DNA from: Spirochaetales bacterium
GTDB lineage: Bacteria; Spirochaetota; Spirochaetia; JABMQR01
Assembly (NCBI GenBank): GCA_023139255.1
Contig: JAGLNY010000311.1
Location: forward strand, 1 to 5,022
Length of the DNA: 5,022 bases
Direction: 5' to 3'
Each line of letters starts with the position of its first letter. Position 1 is the first letter of the stretch. Positions 1 to 4,886 of this stretch are shown here, one piece after another. The notes beneath the pieces are model-generated. The model was given only the letters and a program-made list of their open reading frames with translations. It did no database searches and was not told where the DNA came from. The translations under genes and the position numbers were made by a program.

Positions 1-23
1 CGGTAAACGGTAAACGGTAAACG
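1..23. repeat. Three tandem CGGTAAA direct repeats
   Basis: Three exact, head-to-tail copies of the 7-base unit CGGTAAA lie at 1-7, 8-14 and 15-21, followed by CG that could begin a fourth, interrupted copy. The array touches the left edge, so more copies may lie outside. The core GGTAA is the same half-site that builds the palindromes at 25-60 and 155-172. The array is therefore probably part of one extended binding region for a DNA-binding protein rather than an unrelated microsatellite. The protein is unknown to me. Confidence 0.75.
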
Positions 24-24
24 A

Positions 25-60
25 CTTACCTTCAGGTAAGCGCTTTACCATTAGGTAAAG
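25..60. promoter_or_regulatory. Two adjacent TTACC-N4-GGTAA palindromes, candidate distal operators
   Basis: Palindrome one (25-40) has arms CTTACCT and AGGTAAG around a two-base centre. Palindrome two (43-60) has arms CTTTACC and GGTAAAG around ATTA. Both share the form TTACC-N4-GGTAA, and their centres (32.5 and 51.5) are 19 bases apart, so two dimers could bind side by side. They lie upstream of the candidate promoter of the DUF438 gene and continue the GGTAA repeats at 1-23. An operator role is inferred from symmetry, repetition and location. I do not recognise the cognate regulator. Confidence 0.6.
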
Positions 61-78
61 GTTCAATTTTTTGATTTT

Positions 79-94
79 TGTAACATGTATTACA
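79..94. promoter_or_regulatory. Crp/Fnr-type dyad, TGTAA-N6-TTACA
   Basis: TGTAACATGTATTACA has perfect TGTAA / TTACA half-sites separated by six bases. This is the geometry of Crp/Fnr-superfamily sites (compare TGTGA-N6-TCACA). Its centre is 86.5. If the TATCAT at 116-121 is the -10 element, transcription starts near 128 and the dyad is centred at -41.5, the classical class II activator position. A Crp/Fnr-like regulator responding to oxygen, nitric oxide or a related signal would fit the hemerythrin-like product downstream. This is inference; no regulator gene lies in the window. Confidence 0.5.
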
Positions 95-115
95 TACTAA
101 CGTTTTAAAATGCAT

Positions 116-121
116 TATCAT
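116..121 (+). promoter_or_regulatory. Candidate -10 element of the DUF438 gene
   Basis: TATCAT matches TATAAT at five of six positions and sits in an A+T-rich stretch 66 bases before the start codon. No good -35 hexamer is found 17 bases upstream. That is expected for an activator-dependent promoter with the Crp/Fnr-like dyad occupying that region. The start site would be near 128, giving a leader of about 59 bases. Other weak -10 candidates (TAAAAT at 106-111, TACTAA at 95-100) cannot be excluded. Confidence 0.35.
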
Positions 122-154
122 TTTTTAATGAACCCGATCAGAAATCGGTAAAGG

Positions 155-172
155 ATTTACCAGTAGGTAAAT
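155..172. promoter_or_regulatory. Promoter-proximal TTACC-N4-GGTAA palindrome next to the ribosome binding site
   Basis: Arms ATTTACC (155-161) and GGTAAAT (166-172) flank AGTA. A further half-site, GGTAAA at 147-152, makes an opposite-facing inverted repeat with the TTTACC at 156-161. The element is the same motif as at 25-60 but lies downstream of the candidate transcription start. It ends two bases before the AGGAG ribosome binding site (175-179). A bound repressor would block elongation or initiation here. Alternatively the RNA could fold into a 7-bp hairpin beside the ribosome binding site. A DNA operator is more likely, because the motif recurs upstream of the promoter. Confidence 0.55.
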
Positions 173-186
173 ATAGGAGATGTAAT

Positions 187-1401
187 ATGTCTGAATTGAT
201 TAATAACTCTGATGAACGAAAGAAGGAACTTCGTTATATAATTTCTCATCTTGATTCTGAAAAAGAAATTCCAAAAATGAAGAAACGATTCTCAAAACTG
301 CTGGCAAACCTTAATCCGGAGGAAATTGCCGAAGCTGAGCAGGCATTAATTGCTGAAGGTGTACCCGTGGAAGAGGTGCAGAAGCTTTGTGAAATCCATG
401 TAGAGGCTTTTAAAGATGGATTGAAAACTACAAAACATCAAAAAGTTGTTTCAGGGCATCCTGTTGATACGTATAAGAAAGAGAATACCGCCTTAAAAAA
501 GCATATGAAAATATTCCGGCAGACCATTAAAAAGATCTCTTCCGGAACTGATTTATCCATTATCCAGGAAAAATTATCCCAGCTTGCCATAATAGAAATT
601 CATTTTACGCGAAAAGAGAATCAACTTTTCCCATTTCTTGAGGATGTAGGATTTTCGGGGCCGTCAAAAGTTATGTGGGGAAAGCATGATGAAATACGTG
701 ATAGTCTAAAAACAATGCGAAAGTCTTTGGATGCAGGAAATATTGCAGAAATCAAGCTTGTTGGAAAAGATCTTATGCGAAAGATGAAACGAATGATTTT
801 TATGGAAGAGAAAATACTGTTTCCAACGGCTTTACGGAAACTTCCTGAATCTGTATGGTTTGAAATCAAGGAAGGGGAACCTGACATAGGGTATGCCTGG
901 GTTCAGCCGGGAACAGTTTGGTCTTTGGATGTCCAAAAAGCAGTAACCCCTGCAGAGGATAATGCCCCAGCTGTTTTCCCAGGTAAAAAGGAAAGCGATC
1001 ACAGCTCCATTGATTTACGGGTGGGTTCATTGGATCCCGTACAGCTGGATATGATGCTCAATAACCTTCCTGTAGATGTCTCTTTTGTCGATGAAAATGA
1101 TGAGGTTCGCTACTACAACGAAGGAGTGGAAAGAATATTTCCCAGAAGTCCTGGTATTATAGGCCGGAAAGTACAGAATTGCCATCCGCCGAAAAGCGTG
1201 CATGTTGTACAGCAGATCCTGGATGATTTTCATAATGGTAAAAAAGAACCTGCTGAATTTTGGCTGTCACTTGGGGGGAAATTTGTGCATATTCGTTATT
1301 TCCCTCTCTTTACCCAGGAAGGGGTGTATAAGGGTGTGCTGGAAGTATCACAGGATGTTACCGGTATCAGGGCATTGGAAGGGGAAAAACGGCTGTTGTA
1401 G
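187..1401 (+). CDS. DUF438 / hemerythrin-like / PAS domain protein
   Basis: Predicted cytoplasmic 404-residue protein with three domains and no signal peptide or membrane segment. Residues about 12-80 match the helical DUF438 domain. Residues about 90-215 form a hemerythrin-like HHE four-helix bundle with candidate iron ligands H91, H106, H139, E144, H167 and E207/E208. Residues about 284-395 are a PAS domain with the family motif NCHPPKSVHVV at 331-341 and a C-terminal EVSQDVTGIRALEGEKRLL, the usual end of this family, so the gene appears complete. The last bundle helix has MEEKILFP where classical HHE proteins carry a histidine. As I recall this is normal in the DUF438 group. A non-heme di-iron centre sensing or handling oxygen, nitric oxide or redox state is inferred; the exact role is not established. 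The start is well set by AGGAG at 175-179, seven bases before ATG. Upstream operators suggest tight, specific regulation. The gene ends three bases from the convergent transporter operon. Confidence 0.9.
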   Translation: MSELINNSDERKKELRYIISHLDSEKEIPKMKKRFSKLLANLNPEEIAEAEQALIAEGVPVEEVQKLCEIHVEAFKDGLKTTKHQKVVSGHPVDTYKKENTALKKHMKIFRQTIKKISSGTDLSIIQEKLSQLAIIEIHFTRKENQLFPFLEDVGFSGPSKVMWGKHDEIRDSLKTMRKSLDAGNIAEIKLVGKDLMRKMKRMIFMEEKILFPTALRKLPESVWFEIKEGEPDIGYAWVQPGTVWSLDVQKAVTPAEDNAPAVFPGKKESDHSSIDLRVGSLDPVQLDMMLNNLPVDVSFVDENDEVRYYNEGVERIFPRSPGIIGRKVQNCHPPKSVHVVQQILDDFHNGKKEPAEFWLSLGGKFVHIRYFPLFTQEGVYKGVLEVSQDVTGIRALEGEKRLL

Positions 1402-1404
1402 GTC

Positions 1405-2208
1405 TCATTCTTTTAAAGAACTATCAATAGCTACCATCGGTTTTCCCGTAAGCGGATTTTTCACTATTGCTGCATTTAGGTTGTATATTTTCTTTATGGT
1501 ATCAACAGTGATTACTGATTCAGGAGATCCCACGTGCTGAATGCGGCCATGGTTAAGCAGCATCGTTCTGTCACTGAAAGCAAGAGTTGAGTTTAGGTCA
1601 TGTAGAGTGCATATTACTGATATATTCCTGATAGAAATCAAGTTCTTTAACAACTGCAGGATTTCTACCTGATGATGCGGATCCAGATAAGTAGTGGGTT
1701 CATCCAGGGCCAGAATTCGCGGTTCCTGTGCAAGTGCCCTTGAGATTATTACCCGCTGGAATTCCCCGCCGCTTAACTCAGTAATGATTTTATCTTGTAA
1801 ATGAAGGGTGCTGGTCATCTCCATGGACTCGATAACGACATCTCTGTCATGTTTAGTTTCTCTGGAAAATCGTCCGGTGTGTGCATATCGACCCATTTTT
1901 ATAAGGTCTTTAACCGTAAATAAGTATAACCCTTTTTCATTTTGGGGAACTAATCCTGCTTCACGTGCCAACTCTTTTCTACTGTAGGAGTTAATGTCTT
2001 TGGAGTGCAGGAAAACATGCCCGGAATCTATCGGCAGTAATCTGAATATATGCTTGAGTAAAGTTGTTTTCCCGGATCCATTAGGTCCAATAATGGCGGT
2101 AAACTCCCCAGAGTTTATGACACTGGTTACTCCATCGAGAACAAGGTTTTCCCCATAGCTCCAATGCAGATTTTTAAACTCAACTAAAGGAATGGTATTA
2201 TTACACAT
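1405..2208 (-). CDS. btuD: Corrinoid (vitamin B12) ABC transporter ATP-binding protein
   Basis: The 267-residue cytoplasmic ATPase powers the importer and belongs to the FecE/BtuD/HmuV family. Visible motifs are Walker A GPNGSGKT (41-48), Q-loop Q89, signature LSGGE (145-149), Walker B ILALDE (165-170), the D-loop around LD at 175-176 and the switch histidine H203 in TLHDLN, so it should be active. The ATG at 2208 is chosen over an in-frame ATG at 2334. The longer form would add 42 unrelated residues read out of frame from the permease gene, and family members begin just before the VEFKNL strand. Stop and start overlap as TAATG with the upstream permease gene, indicating translational coupling; the ribosome binding site itself is weak. 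It is the last gene of the riboswitch-controlled operon. Homologues also move heme or siderophores, so the B12 assignment rests on the riboswitch. Confidence 0.93.
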   Translation of the reverse strand: MCNNTIPLVEFKNLHWSYGENLVLDGVTSVINSGEFTAIIGPNGSGKTTLLKHIFRLLPIDSGHVFLHSKDINSYSRKELAREAGLVPQNEKGLYLFTVKDLIKMGRYAHTGRFSRETKHDRDVVIESMEMTSTLHLQDKIITELSGGEFQRVIISRALAQEPRILALDEPTTYLDPHHQVEILQLLKNLISIRNISVICTLHDLNSTLAFSDRTMLLNHGRIQHVGSPESVITVDTIKKIYNLNAAIVKNPLTGKPMVAIDSSLKE

Positions 2209-3254
2209 TATAATATTTCTCTTTTCTTGTTTCTCAGGAGATAAATGAAAAATGGGGCTCCTGCTAATGAGGTGATTATACCTACGGGTATTTCGGAACT
2301 GGGAAGGATACTTCTTGCAAAGGTATCGGCACAAAGGGTAAAAAAGCCCCCAGCCAGAATTGCATAGGGAAGCATGATACGATGTTTTGGGCCGACTATC
2401 ATTCTGATAATGTGGGGTATTATAAGTCCGATAAATCCTATGATACCGCTTATTGAAACGGCAGCAGCAGTTATTAACGTTGATATCACCAGTAATATTA
2501 TTCTGACTCTCCTGAGAGAGAGGCCGATTGAACGTGCAGATTCATCGCCGATTAACAAGAGGTCAAGTTCCCTCCGAAAATAGAATAAAGATAGAATGCC
2601 TATAAGGATTATTGGCGTTCCTGCCAGGCATTTATCCCAATTTGCTGAAGAAAAACTACCCATAGACCAGAATATTATATTTTCTATCCTGTCCCGGTTA
2701 AAATAGAGAAGCATTGCCATAAGTGAAGAAAGGAAGAAATTCATAGCTATGCCGGAGAGCAGCAGGCTTGTTGTTGAAGTTTGCATTTTACCGGAAAGGA
2801 AGTATATCAGCATGGTTGCAATAATAGCTCCGGCAAAAGCGGATGTCGGGAGTCCCCAGATTCCCGGGATAAGTACCATAAAACCTGTAACAGCACCCAA
2901 CGCAACGCCAAATGCAGCTCCTGAAGAGATCCCGAGGATGAAAGGGTCTGACATGGGATTCCGGAAAATAGCCTGAAATACGGTTCCGGCTGCCGAGAGT
3001 GCCATACCTACAAGAATTGAGATTATAACCCGGGGCATACGGACCTGCCAGATAATATAGACATGTGACTTGTCGATATCTTCCGGTAGGGAGTTGGAGA
3101 AAAGACCTTTCATTACTATCCTGAATGTTTCCTTCAATGATATGTCTGCAGCACCAAAAGATAGAAATGAGAGTAAAGCAAGGCAAAGAACCGAAGTGAG
3201 TACAATATACATAACTATATGAATGGAGTAGGAATTCGGTTCTTTAGTTTTCAT
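2208..3254 (-). CDS. btuC: Corrinoid (vitamin B12) ABC transporter permease, FecCD family
   Basis: The 348-residue inner-membrane protein is the channel of the importer and is expected to act as a dimer. It has the length and hydrophobic pattern of the FecCD/BtuC family, about ten membrane helices. Hallmarks are RMPR (72-75) followed by the glycine-rich helix, NPMSDPFILGISSGA (99-113), GDESARSIG (236-244), the ATPase-coupling segment GFIGLIIPHIIRMIVG (273-288) and EIPVGIITSLAGAPFF (321-336). I prefer the ATG at 3254 to the one at 3275: GAGG lies five bases upstream of the former, while the longer form lacks a clear ribosome binding site and adds only seven residues. It follows the binding-protein gene after a 42-base gap and overlaps the ATPase start by one base. 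The family also includes heme and siderophore permeases; the upstream cobalamin riboswitch decides for corrinoids. Confidence 0.93.
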   Translation of the reverse strand: MKTKEPNSYSIHIVMYIVLTSVLCLALLSFLSFGAADISLKETFRIVMKGLFSNSLPEDIDKSHVYIIWQVRMPRVIISILVGMALSAAGTVFQAIFRNPMSDPFILGISSGAAFGVALGAVTGFMVLIPGIWGLPTSAFAGAIIATMLIYFLSGKMQTSTTSLLLSGIAMNFFLSSLMAMLLYFNRDRIENIIFWSMGSFSSANWDKCLAGTPIILIGILSLFYFRRELDLLLIGDESARSIGLSLRRVRIILLVISTLITAAAVSISGIIGFIGLIIPHIIRMIVGPKHRIMLPYAILAGGFFTLCADTFARSILPSSEIPVGIITSLAGAPFFIYLLRNKKREIL

Positions 3255-3275
3255 AAAATCCTCGCTTTGTATCAA

Positions 3276-3293
3276 ATGCTGCTTATGCTGCTT
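3276..3293. repeat. Two exact 9-base tandem repeats in the btuF-btuC gap
   Basis: ATGCTGCTT occurs twice head to tail (3276-3284 and 3285-3293), which fills almost half of the 42-base gap between the binding-protein stop and the permease start. On the coding strand it reads AAGCAGCAT twice. It is most simply a small duplication by replication slippage; no regulatory role is evident and no terminator is formed. Confidence 0.6.
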
Positions 3294-3296
3294 GTG

Positions 3297-4229
3297 CTAC
3301 TTGAAGGCTTCAGGATGGAAAATTTGTGCCAGTATTTTAACACCCTCAGCGTTTCTATATCCCTGCCTGTCAAGTATGTTATTATCAATAGCAATCAACC
3401 GGCCTTCTTTTACAGCTGTTAAGTCCTTATAATTTGGTGTTGCCTTAAATAATTCTTTTGTACCCCAAAACTTTGAACAAATTATATATTCTGGGTCTTT
3501 TTCAATAATTTTCTCAAGACTGTATGCCCAACCAGAGACATCTGAGGCAATGTTATCGCCGCCAGCCATCTCAATCATCTGGTTTATGAATGTATCCCCC
3601 CCCGCAGTAAAATCCCCCCAGTCACCAAAACCCACTACATAATATACGCTGGGTTTATCAAGGCCCTCAACTCTTTTGGATACGTCAGATATGGTAATTC
3701 CCATCTCAAATATCAATCGTTCTGCATTGTTGGTTTCTCCAAGAACTTTTCCGATGTCACGGATTGTATTATAAACCCCCTCAAAAGTTGAATCATTATA
3801 AATACCGACTATCGGTATACCGGCTTTTTCAAGTAATTTGATTTTTTCAAGAGAGACATGGGTCGAGGCAATTACAAGGTCGGGATTCAATTCAATGATA
3901 CGTTCAATATTCGGTTCCTGCATATTCCCGATTGTTTCAATAGAGGCTGTTTCTGCAGGATAATCACAAAATTGTGTACGTCCTATAAGATTTTGGCCTC
4001 TTCCCAGTGAGAAAATTATTTCTGTGGCATTTGGTCCTAACGAGATAATGCTTTCAGGTTTTTTAGGGATTACTACATCGCGCCCATAGGAATCAGTAAA
4101 TTCAAGAAAATTTCCGTTGGGATTTGACGGCTGTATTGTGGTTTCTCCTACTGCGGCACTAAATAATACAGCTGTTGCGGTCAGGTAGAGTACACTGAGT
4201 GTAATAAAAATGAGATTTCTGGTTTTCAT
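3297..4229 (-). CDS. btuF: Corrinoid (vitamin B12) ABC transporter periplasmic binding protein
   Basis: This 310-residue helical-backbone (cluster A-II) binding protein captures the corrinoid and delivers it to the permease. Residues about 1-28 form a Sec signal peptide: basic MKTRN, then a hydrophobic core ending near FSAAVG. There is no lipobox cysteine, so it is probably free in a periplasm. Family motifs are FTDSYGRDV (44-52), SLGPNATEIIF (63-73), GRTQFCDYP (83-91), LNPDLVIAS (114-122), TAGGDTFI (208-215) and LEKIIEKDPEYII (238-250). E70 and E239 sit where BtuF proteins carry the acidic residues that dock onto permease arginines; this placement is by pattern only. The ATG at 4229 is preferred to an in-frame ATG at 4463 because GAGG (4239-4236) precedes it by six bases and the extra residues would be read from riboswitch RNA. 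A run of eight G (coding strand, 3603-3596) encodes part of TAGGD. Confidence 0.93.
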   Translation of the reverse strand: MKTRNLIFITLSVLYLTATAVLFSAAVGETTIQPSNPNGNFLEFTDSYGRDVVIPKKPESIISLGPNATEIIFSLGRGQNLIGRTQFCDYPAETASIETIGNMQEPNIERIIELNPDLVIASTHVSLEKIKLLEKAGIPIVGIYNDSTFEGVYNTIRDIGKVLGETNNAERLIFEMGITISDVSKRVEGLDKPSVYYVVGFGDWGDFTAGGDTFINQMIEMAGGDNIASDVSGWAYSLEKIIEKDPEYIICSKFWGTKELFKATPNYKDLTAVKEGRLIAIDNNILDRQGYRNAEGVKILAQIFHPEAFK

Positions 4230-4242
4230 GTTTTTCCTCGTG

Positions 4243-4266
4243 CCGGGATTGTCTATTTTGACCCGG
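4243..4266 (-). promoter_or_regulatory. G+C-rich hairpin beside the btuF ribosome binding site
   Basis: In the leader RNA, CCGGG (4266-4262) can pair with CCCGG (4247-4243), helped by GTC/GAC inside the loop. The 3' arm ends three bases before the GAGG ribosome binding site (4239-4236). No run of U follows any strong hairpin in the leader, so an intrinsic terminator is not supported. A structure next to the ribosome binding site fits translational control by the riboswitch. Other leader hairpins are at 4332-4351 (GGGTGTG with CATACCC) and 4377-4388 (GTAAG with CTTAC). Which of them switches is not resolvable by eye. Confidence 0.35.
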
Positions 4267-4411
4267 GCTAGCCTTGATATACAAAATCCATTTCCTTGTA
4301 TTGTATAGCGGGGCTGAATAAATTTGATGGTGGGTATGAGTCTGCACACCCGACCCATTCTCCGTGGATCCACCCCGTAAGAACTTACAGTTCCCGGAGT
4401 AATACAGGTTT

Positions 4412-4652
4412 CCGTCTGGCAGGTCTCCTGGCTGGGGGGTATTGATATGAGACACCTTCCCAAGAATTTCTTGAGGATAGAATGCTCAGTGGTTATTGCA
4501 GTTCATAGTACTAATACTATACACCGCAGCCTCAAATCACCCTCGTCACAGTGGCGGGACCGCACGGGATTTTTACCCGTTTCCCTTTTCATCGGCATAT
4601 TATGATTTCTTCATCATATTACGATTCTTTCATCGTAAGCCGAACCTGACGG
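4412..4652 (-). promoter_or_regulatory. Cobalamin riboswitch, class I
   Basis: Reading the minus strand, the conserved elements occur in canonical order: GATGAAAAGGGAA (4594-4582), the ACGGG/CCCGT stem, the B12 box GCCACTG (4555-4549), a later CCACTG and TTGGGAAGG, and the closing AGCCAGGAGACCTGCC (4433-4418). The outer stem P1 can form between CCGTC (4652-4648) and GACGG (4416-4412). Between the B12 box and the 3' core there is an extra ATAGTA/TACTAT hairpin (4520-4505) on a GCGGT/ACTGC stem. The P2 region carries two tandem hairpins. Adenosylcobalamin binding should lower expression of the downstream binding protein, permease and ATPase. The leader from aptamer to start codon is about 180 bases. 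Confidence 0.95.
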
Positions 4653-4659
4653 TATATTT

Positions 4660-4689
4660 ACAATAATTGATAGAGCAGCTTTAAGTCAA
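4660..4689 (-). promoter_or_regulatory. Sigma70-like promoter of the riboswitch-btuFCD operon
   Basis: On the minus strand, TTGACT (4689-4684; five of six to TTGACA) is followed after 18 bases by TATTGT (4665-4660; four of six to TATAAT). Transcription would begin near 4653, directly at the first base of the riboswitch P1 stem. That agreement with the independently located RNA start supports the call. No other good hexamer pair was seen between here and the divergent Bro-N gene. Confidence 0.55.
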
Positions 4690-4821
4690 TGAAAAATTTT
4701 GTGAATTACAGGAATATTTTTATGTGCAGAACTTATCCGGATGAAATAATCTTGATCTATTAGTAAGAAAAATATGGTAGACTCTGAAAAAGAGTGGAAA
4801 TCAGTCTGTTTTATGTGCTAT

Positions 4822-4827
4822 TATAAT
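4822..4827 (+). promoter_or_regulatory. Candidate -10 element of the Bro-N gene
   Basis: A perfect TATAAT lies 59 bases before the Bro-N start codon, within the region between the riboswitch and this gene (4653-4886). I see no convincing -35 hexamer 16-18 bases upstream, so strength or activator dependence is unclear. A short ACTCT/AGAGT inverted repeat at 4781-4795 lies upstream of it. The rest of the 4653-4886 stretch is A+T-rich and shows no gene. Confidence 0.4.
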
Positions 4828-4847
4828 ATCCATTGAAGAGAAAAAAG

Positions 4848-4864
4848 GGATGTGGATGACATCC
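4848..4864 (+). promoter_or_regulatory. Inverted repeat in the Bro-N leader
   Basis: GGATGT (4848-4853) and ACATCC (4859-4864) flank the five-base loop GGATG, giving a perfect 6-bp dyad 11 bases before the GAGGG ribosome binding site (4876-4880). It lies downstream of the candidate -10 element. It could be an operator for autoregulation or a weak RNA hairpin; there is no U-run, so it is not a terminator. Its role is a guess. Confidence 0.3.
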
Positions 4865-4886
4865 TCAATTCTATAGAGGGCTTGAT

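Noticed and set aside
1..60. The short repeats as a CRISPR array or replication-origin iterons.
   Set aside because: The units are 7 bases without unique spacers, so they are not CRISPR. No replication initiator gene or A+T-rich unwinding element is tied to them, and their repetition on both sides of a promoter fits operators better.
621..887. Open frame of 88 codons on the minus strand inside the DUF438 gene.
   Set aside because: It is antisense to a clearly conserved coding region and has no recognisable domain.
1202..1540. Plus-strand open frame bridging the end of the DUF438 gene and the ATPase gene.
   Set aside because: It overlaps two well-supported genes in other frames and its translation resembles no protein family.
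2209..2334. Longer start for the ATPase gene at 2334, adding 42 residues.
   Set aside because: The extension lies within the permease gene in another frame and is unlike the family. The ATG at 2208 forms a TAATG junction with the permease stop.
2788..3186. Open frame of 132 codons on the minus strand inside the permease gene.
   Set aside because: It is an alternative frame of a well-conserved FecCD permease; composition and lack of domain similarity mark it as a shadow.
1405..4229. The ABC genes as a heme or iron-siderophore importer.
   Set aside because: The protein families are shared with those importers, but the cobalamin riboswitch directly upstream and the B12-type binding protein motifs favour corrinoid transport. 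No Fur-like box was noticed.
4230..4463. Longer start for the binding protein at 4463, adding 78 residues.
   Set aside because: The extension is translated from the 3' part of the cobalamin riboswitch and its leader, would bury the signal peptide and has no good ribosome binding site. The ATG at 4229 has GAGG at proper spacing.
4653..4886. A tRNA or small RNA gene between the riboswitch and the Bro-N gene.
   Set aside because: No cloverleaf or TΨC-like GTTCRANNC element was seen; only promoter-like elements and two short inverted repeats are present.
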